This document shows positions 1 to 9,298 of a DNA stretch of 64,000 nucleotides, one piece after another. Below the pieces are notes generated by a model. That model had not been told where the DNA came from, searched no databases, and was given only the letters and a program-made list of their open reading frames with translations. The translations under genes were made by a program, and so were the position numbers. The stretch is from Comamonas odontotermitis. GTDB lineage: Bacteria; Pseudomonadota; Gammaproteobacteria; Burkholderiales; Burkholderiaceae_C. The stretch covers positions 62,001 to 126,000 of the forward strand of contig NZ_JACHKZ010000010.1 in the NCBI RefSeq assembly GCF_014207855.1, given 5' to 3'. Each line of letters starts with the position of its first letter. The stretch's first letter is position 1.

Positions 1-2513
1 TCCACGACGTGGGGGCTGGCGGCTTGTCCAATGCCTTCCCTGAACTGACCAACGATGCGGGCCGTGGCGCGCGCTTTGACCTGCGCGCCGTCAAGCTGGA
101 GGAATCTGGCCTCGCTCCCAAGGAAATCTGGTCCAACGAGAGCCAGGAACGCTACGTGCTGGCCATCGCACCCGAATCGTTGGCGCAGTTCACGGCGTTC
201 TGTGAACGCGAGCGTTGCCCGTTTGCCGTGATCGGCACTGCCACCGGCGAGCGCCAACTGGTGCTGGAGGACACGGCTGTTGCTTCGGGCGACCAGAAGT
301 TCCCCGTGGACATGCCCATGGACGTACTGCTGGGCAAGCCTCCCAAGATGCACAAGGATGTGACCACCGTCACGCGTGAGTTGCCTGCCATCGACCTGAC
401 CGGCGTGCCGCTGGAGAAGGCGGTGATCGATGTGCTGGCCCACCCCACCGTGGCTTCCAAACGCTTCCTGATCACCATTGGTGACCGTACAGTGGGTGGC
501 CTCACCCACCGCGACCAGATGGTTGGCCCCTGGCAGGTGCCCGTGGCCGATGTGGCCGTGACCCTGGCGGACTACAAGGGCTTTGCCGGTGAAGCCATGG
601 CCATGGGCGAGCGTACGCCGCTGGCTGCCATTAACGCCCCCGCCTCGGGCCGCATGGCCGTGGCAGAAGCCATCACCAACATGCTGGCTGCGCCCATTGC
701 GCTCTCCAAGGTCAAGATGTCGGCCAACTGGATGGCTGCCTGCGGCGAAGCAGGCGAAGACGCCGCGCTGTATGCAACGGTCAAGGCCGTGGGTATGGAG
801 CTGTGCCCGCAGTTGAACATCTCCATTCCCGTGGGCAAGGACTCGCTATCCATGCGCACGCAGTGGAGCGAGGGTGGCCGGGTGAAGAAGGTCACCTCGC
901 CTGTGAGCCTGATCATCACCGGCTTTGCATCCATTGACGATGTGCGCAGTACCTTCACGCCCCAGTTGGATGCCCACGAAGAAGACAGCACGCTCGTGCT
1001 GGTGGACCTGGGCCGGGGCAAGATGCGCATGGGCGGCTCCATTCTGGGCCAGGTGTTGGGCCAGAGCGGCAATGAGACCCCTGATCTCGACGATGCCAAG
1101 GACCTGATTGCACTGGTTGATGCCGTGAACACGCTGCGCGCCAAAGGCCAGATCCTGGCCTACCACGACAAGGGTGATGGTGGCCTGCTGGCCACGGTGG
1201 CCGAAATGGCATTTGCCGGCCATATAGGTGTGGCGCTGAACGTGGATATGCTGGTTACTGAAGGAGATGGTATCTCCGACAGCCGCATGGACAGCGGCGA
1301 AGGCAAGAACTGGGGCGCCCAGGTGTCGGGCCGCCGCGAAGACCTGACGCTGCGCGCGCTCTTCAACGAGGAACTGGGCGCCGTGCTGCAGATTCGCACC
1401 AGCGACCGCGACGAGGTTCTGCAGATTCTGCGCGAACATGGCCTGGCTACCTGCAGCCACATCATCGGCAAGACCCGGCCCGAGTCGTCTTCCGTGGACA
1501 TGGGCAAGGGCGAACTGCAGGTCTGGCGCGACGCGAAAAAGGTGTTTGGCGCGACGCTCTCCGATCTGCACCAGGTCTGGGACGCAGTGAGCTGGAAGAT
1601 TGCCCAGCAGCGCGACAATCCCGCCTGCGCCGACAGCGAACATGCTGCAGCCGGTGAACCTGCCGACCCAGGCATGCACGTTCAGCTTTCGTTCGATCCG
1701 CAGGACAACGTGGCCGCACCTTTCCTCAACGTGGCGGCCAAGCCTCGCGTGGCGGTGCTGCGCGAGCAGGGCGTGAACTCGCATGTGGAAATGGCCTATG
1801 CATTTGCCGAGGCAGGATTTGATGCAGTGGACGTGCACATGACGGACCTGCAGACCGGCCGCGCACAGCTCAAGGACTTTGCGGGCGTGGTGGCCTGCGG
1901 CGGCTTCAGCTATGGCGACACCCTGGGTGCCGGTATTGGCTGGGCACGCTCCATCACCTTCAACGATCGCCTGTCCGAACAGTTCCAGCAGTTCTTCGGC
2001 CGCACCGATACCTTCGGCCTGGGTGTTTGCAACGGCTGCCAGATGTTCGCTGAATTGGCAGACATCATTCCCGGCGCTCAGGACTGGCCGCGTTTCACCC
2101 AGAACCAGAGCAACCGCTTTGAGGCACGTCTTTCCATGGTTGAAGTGCTGGATTCGCCTTCCATCTTCTTGCAAGGCATGGCTGGCAGCCGTCTGCCGAT
2201 TGCCGTGGCCCATGGCGAGGGTTATGCCAACTTCAAGTTCCGTGGCAATGATGCCCAGGTGATCAAAGCCATGCGCTTTGTAGACAACCATGGCCAAGCT
2301 ACCGAGCAGTATCCTTTCAATCCGAATGGCTCTGCTGGCGGCCTGACTGCCGTCACCACCGCCGACGGCCGCTTCACGGCCATGATGCCTCACCCCGAGC
2401 GCGTCTTCCGCAATGTGCAGATGAGCTGGGTGGATTACGGCAAGGCAGGCGGCAAGTCTGAATTCAGCCCTTGGATGCGCGTCTGGCGAAATGCGCGCAA
2501 ATGGCTGGGCTGA
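1..2513 (+). CDS. purL: Phosphoribosylformylglycinamidine synthase, C-terminal part (5' end outside window)
   Basis: PurL makes formylglycinamidine ribonucleotide from FGAR, ATP and glutamine in purine synthesis, in the cytoplasm. The reading frame is already open at base 3 (HDVGAGGLSNAF, a conserved PurL segment), so the gene starts upstream; about 836 C-terminal residues are present, against roughly 1300 for the full single-chain form. The C-terminal third is a class I glutaminase: the nucleophile elbow GVCNGCQ has its Cys codon at 2028-2030, and MPHPERVFR near the end supplies the catalytic His and Glu. The stop is followed by a GC-rich hairpin. No neighbour shares its transcript on the visible side. 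Confidence 0.97.
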   Translation, partial: HDVGAGGLSNAFPELTNDAGRGARFDLRAVKLEESGLAPKEIWSNESQERYVLAIAPESLAQFTAFCERERCPFAVIGTATGERQLVLEDTAVASGDQKFPVDMPMDVLLGKPPKMHKDVTTVTRELPAIDLTGVPLEKAVIDVLAHPTVASKRFLITIGDRTVGGLTHRDQMVGPWQVPVADVAVTLADYKGFAGEAMAMGERTPLAAINAPASGRMAVAEAITNMLAAPIALSKVKMSANWMAACGEAGEDAALYATVKAVGMELCPQLNISIPVGKDSLSMRTQWSEGGRVKKVTSPVSLIITGFASIDDVRSTFTPQLDAHEEDSTLVLVDLGRGKMRMGGSILGQVLGQSGNETPDLDDAKDLIALVDAVNTLRAKGQILAYHDKGDGGLLATVAEMAFAGHIGVALNVDMLVTEGDGISDSRMDSGEGKNWGAQVSGRREDLTLRALFNEELGAVLQIRTSDRDEVLQILREHGLATCSHIIGKTRPESSSVDMGKGELQVWRDAKKVFGATLSDLHQVWDAVSWKIAQQRDNPACADSEHAAAGEPADPGMHVQLSFDPQDNVAAPFLNVAAKPRVAVLREQGVNSHVEMAYAFAEAGFDAVDVHMTDLQTGRAQLKDFAGVVACGGFSYGDTLGAGIGWARSITFNDRLSEQFQQFFGRTDTFGLGVCNGCQMFAELADIIPGAQDWPRFTQNQSNRFEARLSMVEVLDSPSIFLQGMAGSRLPIAVAHGEGYANFKFRGNDAQVIKAMRFVDNHGQATEQYPFNPNGSAGGLTAVTTADGRFTAMMPHPERVFRNVQMSWVDYGKAGGKSEFSPWMRVWRNARKWLG

Positions 2514-2541
2514 AATCCTCCGCGCGTTGAGCTGAGCGCCT

Positions 2542-2563
2542 GGTTCTGCAGGGCTGCAGAACC
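2542..2563 (+). terminator. Hairpin after purL
   Basis: A perfect 10-bp inverted repeat (GGTTCTGCAG / CTGCAGAACC) with a 2-base loop starts 28 bases after the purL stop. There is no T-run, so a rho-independent terminator is only a possibility. Confidence 0.35.
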
Positions 2564-2584
2564 GGGTGTTGTGGCTGCCAGGGC

Positions 2585-2788
2585 TAAGAACCTGTTCCAA
2601 GTCTCTACGCAACCTGCAGGGACAGCACCTTGGCGGGCGCCCCTAGCCGGGCTAGGGGCGATCTACGTCGTTGCAGATCCTCGCAATAGCAGTGCTATTG
2701 CTGCGGTACTGCGCCGCCAGGCGCACCCCTTGCATCTCATCGCGCCAAGGTACTGTCGCGGCGCGAGGTGACTTTGAACAGGTTCTAA
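2585..2788 (-). repeat. MITE-like intergenic repeat, copy 1 (204 bp)
   Basis: The element is bounded by imperfect terminal inverted repeats built on TTAGAACCTGTTC. Its reverse complement matches the element at 28707-28978 over most of its length, including the block CAATAGCANTGCTATTG and the block CTGCAACGACGTAGATCGC. Compared with copy 2 it carries an extra 19-bp palindromic piece (CTAGCCNGGCTAG) and lacks about 90 bp near one end. It encodes no protein I can support. The structure fits a non-autonomous mobile or REP/BIME-type repeat; no target-site duplication is obvious. Confidence 0.75.
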
Positions 2789-2886
2789 GTACGGCCTGAT
2801 GGCAGTTTTTTGACCACTCCGATGTCTCCCGAAAACGGAGGACTTCGGCAGGTGTGGGTCTTGTACTTCTTTCTTTCGCAGTGTCT

Positions 2887-3226
2887 TCAGGGCGCCAGCA
2901 TCGGATCGCCTGTCGCGGCGGCGGCTGCAACCGCTTTGGGCTTCTTGCCATTGCACTGCGCTACACGCTTTGTTTCCTTTTCATAGAGGCTGCTGATCGG
3001 CACATCAGTAATCTCGATGCTGCATTCGTCAGATGCTCCGTGCTGGTTGCCAATGGGCACTGCTCGCCGCCTTGGGCGCATCTGTGCACTCCATCCGCTT
3101 GATGCAAGCGTCCTGCATGTGTATGCGTTCCAGCTGCAAAAGCTCATCATGCATTTGGGGTATGCGATTCAGTGTGTGCGGTGATGGATTGAGGTATCCA
3201 TTTGACCGGTAGTGGCGTGTCACCAA
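2887..3226 (-). pseudogene. Possible decayed small exported-protein gene
   Basis: Two overlapping minus-strand frames give protein-like text that would join through one frameshift near 3040-3080: an upstream part containing LQLERIHMQDACIKRMECTD and a downstream part containing SLYEKETKRVAQCNGKKP. Spaced cysteines and charged helices look like a small secreted Comamonadaceae protein, but I recognise no family. The rest of 2789-3437 holds only AT-rich promoter-like sequence. Confidence 0.2.
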
Positions 3227-3264
3227 GGTTGGTGCGATGGCTGATCAAAGGTTTTATTGTGGTG

Positions 3265-3293
3265 TTGATACCAAAAATTACATTTTTTAAAAT
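3265..3293 (+). promoter_or_regulatory. Candidate sigma-70 promoter for the hybrid kinase gene
   Basis: TTGATA at 3265-3270 and TAAAAT at 3288-3293 are separated by 17 bases, each one mismatch from consensus, in a markedly AT-rich stretch (about 3240-3375). Transcription would start near 3300, leaving a leader of about 140 bases before the kinase start. Confidence 0.4.
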
Positions 3294-3437
3294 TCTTCAT
3301 GAATAGCGTCGTTGATAGTGTGTATATATGTATCAAATTGCGCTATAAATTCACATATTCAATTGAAAAAATGTACTGAGGCCGTGCGCTGCTGTGACTG
3401 GGGTACGGCCTTTGCACTGTTGTCCGGGAGTTGATGC

Positions 3438-6400
3438 ATGCACGAAGATTTTCCAGAGATCCCTTCCGGCCTGCTGGACCGTTGGCAGGGCTTGTTGCGG
3501 AACTATGCCGATCTGTTGGAGCTATCCGTAGCGCGCGTATTGCGTCTGCAACAGGGCAAATGGCATTTGATGTCGGCAGCCGGACCGGCCGCCGACCGCA
3601 TGGAGCAGGGCCCGGTGCCTGCTGACGCGCCCCCCTTTGCGGAAGAATTGGTAGTTGCCCAGAAGCTGGTATGCAAGGAAGCATGGAGCGATGCAACTGT
3701 CACTTTGAAGCATCAAGACGGTGAGCGCGTGGCGCAGAGCTATGTCGGCATTCCACTTTACTGGCCCAGTGGCAGCCTGTTTGGCGTTCTGGATGCACTC
3801 CATGGTGCCCCCCGGGTGTTTACTGACGCTGAGCGCAGGCTGTTGGTTCAGATTCGTGATGACATCGAGGACCACCTGGTGCTGCTGCACGGCAATCGTG
3901 CGGACCTGGTGACCAACCATGTGACGCGTGAGCGCCTGCAGGCCAGTGAGGAGCGCTTTCGCCTCCTGGTAGAGAACGCGGGCGATGATTATTTTCTACA
4001 CGACGACCAGGGGCGATTCATCGATGTGAACGAGCGCGCCTGCCGCAGCCTGGGTTACTCGCAGGCAGAGCTGCTGACCATGGAGGTGGGCGATGTGGCC
4101 TTCGGGGTGACGGCAGACCAGCGGCACCAATTGTTTCGGGACGCATTGCCTGGCAGCTCCCGGGTGGTAAAGAGCCACCACCGCCGCAAGGACGGCAGCA
4201 TGTTCCCCGTAGAGGTGGTGATCACCTGCGTGGAGATTGGTGGGCGCAAGCTGTTCATGGGGTTGGCGCGCGATATCACCGAGCGTGAGCGGGCGGAGCA
4301 GGCCGTGCGCGAAGCCAATGCCGAGCTGGAGCGGCGTGTGGCATTGCGGACTACCGAGCTGCAGGATCTGTCAGGCAAATTGCAAGGGGTGCTGAACAGC
4401 GCGGCGGACATCATCTTTGTGAAGGATTCCGGCGGGCGTTACCTGCTCTTCAACCCGGCGGGTGAACGTTTTCTGGGGCGCAGTGCAGCCGATGTGATGG
4501 GCAGCACCGATTTCGACTTGTTTCCACCAGAGCTGGCGGCGGTGTATACCCGCGCAACGCAGCAGGTGCTGCAGATGCAGGACAGTCTGACCTTGGAAGA
4601 GAAGGTGCCTTCTGCGCATGGTTTGCGCACCATGCTCACGACCCGCAGCCCACTGCGCGATGAACACGGCCGTATTCATGCGGTGATGGGCGTGGCCCAT
4701 GACATCACCGAGCGAAAGCAGGCGGAGCTGGAGTTGCAATTGCAGCGCGAGCGCATGGCGTTGGCGATTGATGTGGGCGCACTGGGTGTGCTGGATGTCA
4801 ATCTGGACACGGACGCCGTGGTCTGCAATGCCCAGGGGCTGGATATTCTTGGCCTGCAGGCTGGCGACGGATTGACGCAGGCGGCGGTGCACCGGCATAT
4901 TCATCTGCAGGATCGGGCCGCATGGGACGCTCATGTGAGGGAGGTGCGCTCTGGTGCAGGCTCGCAGCGGGTGCAATTGCGTATTGTTCGACCAGATGTT
5001 GGCATGCGCTGGGTGTCGGCTGCCGCGCGTTTTGTGGCGGGGCAGGGGCAGGTTCCCGATCGGTTGGTGTGCGTCATGGTCGATGTGACCGAAAGCCATC
5101 AGGCGGAGCGGCAACTCCAGAGCAGTTTCGTGAGCCTGCAGCAGGCAGAGCGCTTGGCGCGCATGGGCTCGTGGACCTTGGATATCCAGCGGCAGGTCTT
5201 TGCCGTGTCCGACATGCTGCGGGAAATCGTGGGATTTGCTCCCGACGAAGAAGTATCGCTCAGTCGCCTCACCTCGGTGATGTCGGAGGAGAGCTATCGG
5301 AAGGTCAAGGCAGGGCTGGAAGACTGCGTGGCCAATGGCAGCGCGTTCACCATGGAGTTCGAGCACTACCGCACGGACGGCAGTACCTTTGCCGCCGAAG
5401 TGCGCGCCCAGGGTATCCGTGACGACAGCGGCGAGGTGGTGAGCGTGACGGGTACGGTGCAAGATGTGAGCGAGCGGGAAGAGGCGCGCGCGCAGCTCGC
5501 TTCGCTGGCAGACCGCCTGCCCAGCGGTGCACTCTACCAACTCAGCTATGTCAATCCCGAGGTAGGGTTCGAGGGCCCGGTGGAGGGCGGCGACTTGCGT
5601 CTGAACTACATTAGCGGCGGTATTGAATCGCTGGTCGGCATCTCGGCGCAACAGCTTCAGGAAAATCCGCGGCTGTTGCTCGACGCTATGCACGAGGATG
5701 ACCGGGCGCCGTTTTTGAATGCTTCACGCGATGCGAGTGCGGCCCACAGTCTATTCGAGTGCGATTTCCGCTTGCGCCGGCCCGACGGCTCGCTGATCTG
5801 GCTGCGAATCCGTTCGGCACCGCGCAAAGTCAAGGGTGGCTGGATCTGGGACGGCATCATCCTGGACATCACGCGCCAGCATGAAGTGGAGTCGGCGCTG
5901 CGCCAGGCCAAGGAAGCGGCAGAGCAGGCCGAGCGGGCCAAAGCCGACTTCCTGGCAAATATGAGCCATGAAATCCGCACACCGATGAATTCGGTGCTCG
6001 GCATGACACGTCTGGCGCTGCAAACCGATCTGTCGCCACGCCAGAAGAACTATCTCGAAAAAATCGATATCTCCACACGTGCCCTGCTGTCCATCATCAA
6101 CGATATTCTGGATTTTTCGAAGATCGAGGCTGGTGGGTTTGAGCTGGACGACACGGACTTCGCCTTGGAGCAGGTGCTCGAAGCCGTATCCAATGCAACC
6201 TCGCTGCGTGCCGATGAGAAAGGACTGGAGGTTGTCTATGCGATTGCACCGGATGTGCCGCGCGCCTTCCGAGGCGATCCGCTGCGCCTGTCGCAGGTAC
6301 TGATCAATCTGGTAGGCAACGCAGTCAAATTCACGGATTTGGGTGAAGTGGTCGTGTCTGCGCATCTGCTGCAGGTGCGTGAAGATGGCGGCAATCTGGT

Positions 6401-8213
6401 GCAGTTCAATGTGCGCGATACCGGCATAGGCCTGAGCCAGGAGCAACTGGGCCGCCTGTTCGTGCCTTTCCACCAGGCAGATGGAGGCACCTCGCGCCGC
6501 TATGGCGGAACGGGCCTGGGCCTGACCATCTGCAAGCAGTTGGTGGAGAAGATGAATGGAGGCATCCGCGCAGAAAGCGAGCCTGGGCGCGGCAGCCTGT
6601 TTTCGTTCACAGTGGTGCTTGGACAGCCGTCGAGCGACATGGCGCTGCGGGCCAAGTCGCTCAACGGCTATCGCGTCCTGGTCGTGGATGACAATGCCAC
6701 CTCGCGGGAAAGCCTGGGGGGCATGATCAGCAGCTTTGGCATGCAGGCCGATTGTGTGGATTCCGGGCCCCAGGCGCTGGCGCGCATTGAAGCAGTGGCG
6801 CAGGAAGGCAAGTCCTATGACCTCGTGTTGATGGACTGGCAGATGCCGGAGATGGATGGCATTGAAGCGACGCGCCGCATACGCCAGGAAAGCCGGCAGG
6901 AGCGCGTGCCTGCCGTGCTGATGGTCACCGCTTACGGACGCGACGAGATACTGAACCAGGTGACCTCGGCGGGGCTGCAGGGAATTTTGGTCAAGCCGGT
7001 GACCGAATCCGTGATGTTCGATACGGTGCAGGATGTGCTGGCAGGCCCACGCATGCACGCGCAACAGTTCAAGACCTCAGGCCAGGTTCGCAGTGTGCTC
7101 ACACCATCGATGCGCCGCATGCTCAATGGCAAGCAGGTGCTGGTGGTGGATGACAACGCCCTCAATCTTGAAGTTGCTACAGACTTTCTGGTGCTGGCCG
7201 GGGTTCAGGTGGATACCGCCGTCAACGGCCTGCAAGCCATTCGTCGCCTCGAAATGAAGAGCTATGACGCGGTGCTGATGGATATGCACATGCCGGAGAT
7301 GGATGGCGTGACTGCCACGCGCGAGATTCGCCGCAATCCTGCATGGCAAACCCTGCCCATCATCGCGCTCACGGCGCAGGCTCGTCCTGAAGACCGTGAG
7401 GCAACGATTCGCGCGGGCATGACCTCGCACCTCTCCAAACCGATTGAGGAGCATCTGCTGTACCAGACCTTGATCGACATTTTCTCTGGCGATGCAGCGT
7501 ACGGTGGCAAACCTGCACCGGCTGAAGACCCGGCGGGTGAGGCAACGGCAGCCCGCCATGCCCTGTCTCAGCAGGGGCCCGTGGATTTCGACGCTGCGCT
7601 GCACCGCATGGGCGACAACCCCGAGCGCATGCAGCGCCTGTTGCATGGCTTTGTGCGTGACTTTGCCGAGGTGCCGCAGCGTCTGGATGCTGCGGTGGCG
7701 GCACAGGACCGCAAAAATGTGGAAGCGCTGGCTCACTTGGTAAAGGGTGCCTCAGGTTATGTGCAGGCCAAGGCACTGACCCATTCGGCAGACGCACTGG
7801 AGCGGCAAGCAAGCCGCGGAGATGCTGCCGCCATGGAGCGGTTGGCTTTTACCTTCCGCTCTGATTTGACGGCAGTGCTGGAAGTCATCAGCGACCGCCT
7901 GAAGCGACAGGCCGATGCGGCTGCCAAGCAGCTGCCTGCGGAACTTCACCAGCCAGCGGCCGGTGTTGATGCCCAGAAGGCCCTGGCCCTGATCGACAAG
8001 GCAGAGCCCTTGATGCAGAAAGGTGACTACGCTGCCACCGCGCTGTTGGCCGATCTGGCCCAGGAGCTGCAAGGCCACCCTGCGTCCGCAAAGCTTGAAG
8101 AGGTGCGGGTGCTGTACGAGGATATTGAATTGAATGATGCATTGATGGCCATGGGCCAGTTGCGCCAGATCTTGGGCGCCGCCAAGGACACAGCGTTGGA
8201 GGAGCGGGGATGA
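3438..8213 (+). CDS. Hybrid sensor histidine kinase, GAF + five PAS + HisKA/HATPase + two REC + HPt
   Basis: A 1591-residue phosphorelay kinase. A GAF-like domain (about 10-150) is followed by five PAS/PAC units (about 170-290, 315-430, 435-560, 570-690, 700-820), several ending in the PAC motif DITER. The dimerisation helix carries the phospho-acceptor His844 (NMSHEIRTPMN), and the ATPase N-box has Asn961. Two receiver domains have acceptors Asp1133 and Asp1282, and a C-terminal HPt has His1433 (AHLVKG). There is no membrane segment, so it should sense a cytoplasmic or diffusible cue. The ATG has GGGAG seven bases upstream. The stop overlaps the start of the diguanylate cyclase gene by ATGA, which makes that protein the likely output. 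The ligand is unknown. Confidence 0.95.
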   Translation: MHEDFPEIPSGLLDRWQGLLRNYADLLELSVARVLRLQQGKWHLMSAAGPAADRMEQGPVPADAPPFAEELVVAQKLVCKEAWSDATVTLKHQDGERVAQSYVGIPLYWPSGSLFGVLDALHGAPRVFTDAERRLLVQIRDDIEDHLVLLHGNRADLVTNHVTRERLQASEERFRLLVENAGDDYFLHDDQGRFIDVNERACRSLGYSQAELLTMEVGDVAFGVTADQRHQLFRDALPGSSRVVKSHHRRKDGSMFPVEVVITCVEIGGRKLFMGLARDITERERAEQAVREANAELERRVALRTTELQDLSGKLQGVLNSAADIIFVKDSGGRYLLFNPAGERFLGRSAADVMGSTDFDLFPPELAAVYTRATQQVLQMQDSLTLEEKVPSAHGLRTMLTTRSPLRDEHGRIHAVMGVAHDITERKQAELELQLQRERMALAIDVGALGVLDVNLDTDAVVCNAQGLDILGLQAGDGLTQAAVHRHIHLQDRAAWDAHVREVRSGAGSQRVQLRIVRPDVGMRWVSAAARFVAGQGQVPDRLVCVMVDVTESHQAERQLQSSFVSLQQAERLARMGSWTLDIQRQVFAVSDMLREIVGFAPDEEVSLSRLTSVMSEESYRKVKAGLEDCVANGSAFTMEFEHYRTDGSTFAAEVRAQGIRDDSGEVVSVTGTVQDVSEREEARAQLASLADRLPSGALYQLSYVNPEVGFEGPVEGGDLRLNYISGGIESLVGISAQQLQENPRLLLDAMHEDDRAPFLNASRDASAAHSLFECDFRLRRPDGSLIWLRIRSAPRKVKGGWIWDGIILDITRQHEVESALRQAKEAAEQAERAKADFLANMSHEIRTPMNSVLGMTRLALQTDLSPRQKNYLEKIDISTRALLSIINDILDFSKIEAGGFELDDTDFALEQVLEAVSNATSLRADEKGLEVVYAIAPDVPRAFRGDPLRLSQVLINLVGNAVKFTDLGEVVVSAHLLQVREDGGNLVQFNVRDTGIGLSQEQLGRLFVPFHQADGGTSRRYGGTGLGLTICKQLVEKMNGGIRAESEPGRGSLFSFTVVLGQPSSDMALRAKSLNGYRVLVVDDNATSRESLGGMISSFGMQADCVDSGPQALARIEAVAQEGKSYDLVLMDWQMPEMDGIEATRRIRQESRQERVPAVLMVTAYGRDEILNQVTSAGLQGILVKPVTESVMFDTVQDVLAGPRMHAQQFKTSGQVRSVLTPSMRRMLNGKQVLVVDDNALNLEVATDFLVLAGVQVDTAVNGLQAIRRLEMKSYDAVLMDMHMPEMDGVTATREIRRNPAWQTLPIIALTAQARPEDREATIRAGMTSHLSKPIEEHLLYQTLIDIFSGDAAYGGKPAPAEDPAGEATAARHALSQQGPVDFDAALHRMGDNPERMQRLLHGFVRDFAEVPQRLDAAVAAQDRKNVEALAHLVKGASGYVQAKALTHSADALERQASRGDAAAMERLAFTFRSDLTAVLEVISDRLKRQADAAAKQLPAELHQPAAGVDAQKALALIDKAEPLMQKGDYAATALLADLAQELQGHPASAKLEEVRVLYEDIELNDALMAMGQLRQILGAAKDTALEERG

Positions 8214-9118
8214 GTGCGATGAACCTGCCCACGGTGCTGATCGTGGATGACGAGCGCATCAATCGCACGGCGCTTGCGGAACTGCTCAAGGACGAATGCC
8301 GGGTGGTGCTGGCCAAGGATGGCGTCTCTGCACTGCAGCGTGTTGCAGAGGAGCGGATCAGCCTGATCCTGCTGGATGCGTCGATGCCGGACATGGACGG
8401 CTATGAGGTGTTGCGACGCCTCAAATCTAACGAGAAAACCGTCAATATCGGCGTGATCTTCGTCACCGGCCAGATCGAAGAGGCGCACGAGGAGCGCGGC
8501 TTGCTGCTGGGCGCTGTGGACTACATCGCCAAGCCGGTGCGTCCGCTGCTGGTCAAGGCACGCGTGCGCAACCATCTGGAGCTCGCCCGCCAGCGCGAGG
8601 AGCTGGAGCGCCTGTCGATGCAGGACGCGCTGACTGGCATCAGCAACCGGCGTGCCTTCAACCAGGCATTCATGCGGGCCTGCGGAAATACCGTGCGCAC
8701 CGGCACCCCTCTGGGGCTGGCGATGATCGATGTGGACTACTTCAAGCGCTTCAATGACTTTTACGGCCATGGCGCTGGCGACGATGTATTGCGCCGGGTG
8801 GCGCAGACACTGGGCAAGGCGGCGCAGCGACCATACGACATGATTGCCCGCTATGGTGGAGAAGAGTTCGTGCTGATGCTGCCCTCCAGCATTGCGCTGC
8901 AGACGGTGCTGGATCGCCTGTGCGAAGCCGTACAGGCACTGGGCATACCGCATGAGCAGTCGGAAGTCAGTCCCATGCTCACGATCAGTTGCGGCGGCGT
9001 GGTGGCAGGGTACGACAGTGCAAAGCGGCCCGAATGGCTGCTTGAACGCTGTGATGAAATCCTCTACCAGGCCAAGAATACCGGACGCAATCGCGCTATC
9101 GTGCACGACCTCAATTGA
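8210..9118 (+). CDS. Response regulator with GGDEF output (diguanylate cyclase)
   Basis: A 302-residue two-domain protein. The N-terminal receiver domain has phospho-acceptor Asp56 (LLDASMPDMDG) and the KPV switch lysine. The C-terminal GGDEF domain begins at DALTGISNRRAF and carries the catalytic GGEEF loop at residues 216-220, so it should make cyclic di-GMP from two GTP. An allosteric inhibition site RxxD (Arg207-Asp210) stands exactly five residues before the loop, so product feedback is expected. Its start overlaps the upstream kinase stop by four bases. That arrangement suggests translational coupling and a kinase-to-cyclase signalling pair. The terminal HPt of the kinase is the plausible phosphodonor. 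Confidence 0.95.
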   Translation: MSAMNLPTVLIVDDERINRTALAELLKDECRVVLAKDGVSALQRVAEERISLILLDASMPDMDGYEVLRRLKSNEKTVNIGVIFVTGQIEEAHEERGLLLGAVDYIAKPVRPLLVKARVRNHLELARQREELERLSMQDALTGISNRRAFNQAFMRACGNTVRTGTPLGLAMIDVDYFKRFNDFYGHGAGDDVLRRVAQTLGKAAQRPYDMIARYGGEEFVLMLPSSIALQTVLDRLCEAVQALGIPHEQSEVSPMLTISCGGVVAGYDSAKRPEWLLERCDEILYQAKNTGRNRAIVHDLN

Positions 9119-9298
9119 CAGGTGCAATCAACGCTTTGTGACAAGGCTTGAAGGCCAGTAAGTAGTTCCACGTTATTGGTATTTCACCTAGCCTGAGCCT
9201 CTTGTCGGTTTGTGGTGCTGTCGTTAGTGTTGCGAGGCTGGTGTGTATCGCAGCATGCGCGGTACATGGACAGCCTACAACGAGCAAGAGGAGACGAC

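Noticed and set aside
846-2612. Long minus-strand open frame opposite purL (588 codons)
   Set aside because: It lies antisense to an unmistakable purL; its composition (His, Ala, Gln, Arg rich) is the usual mirror of high-GC coding sequence.
2571-2771. 66-codon frame within repeat copy 1
   Set aside because: It lies almost entirely inside the repeat; copy 2 does not keep the frame.
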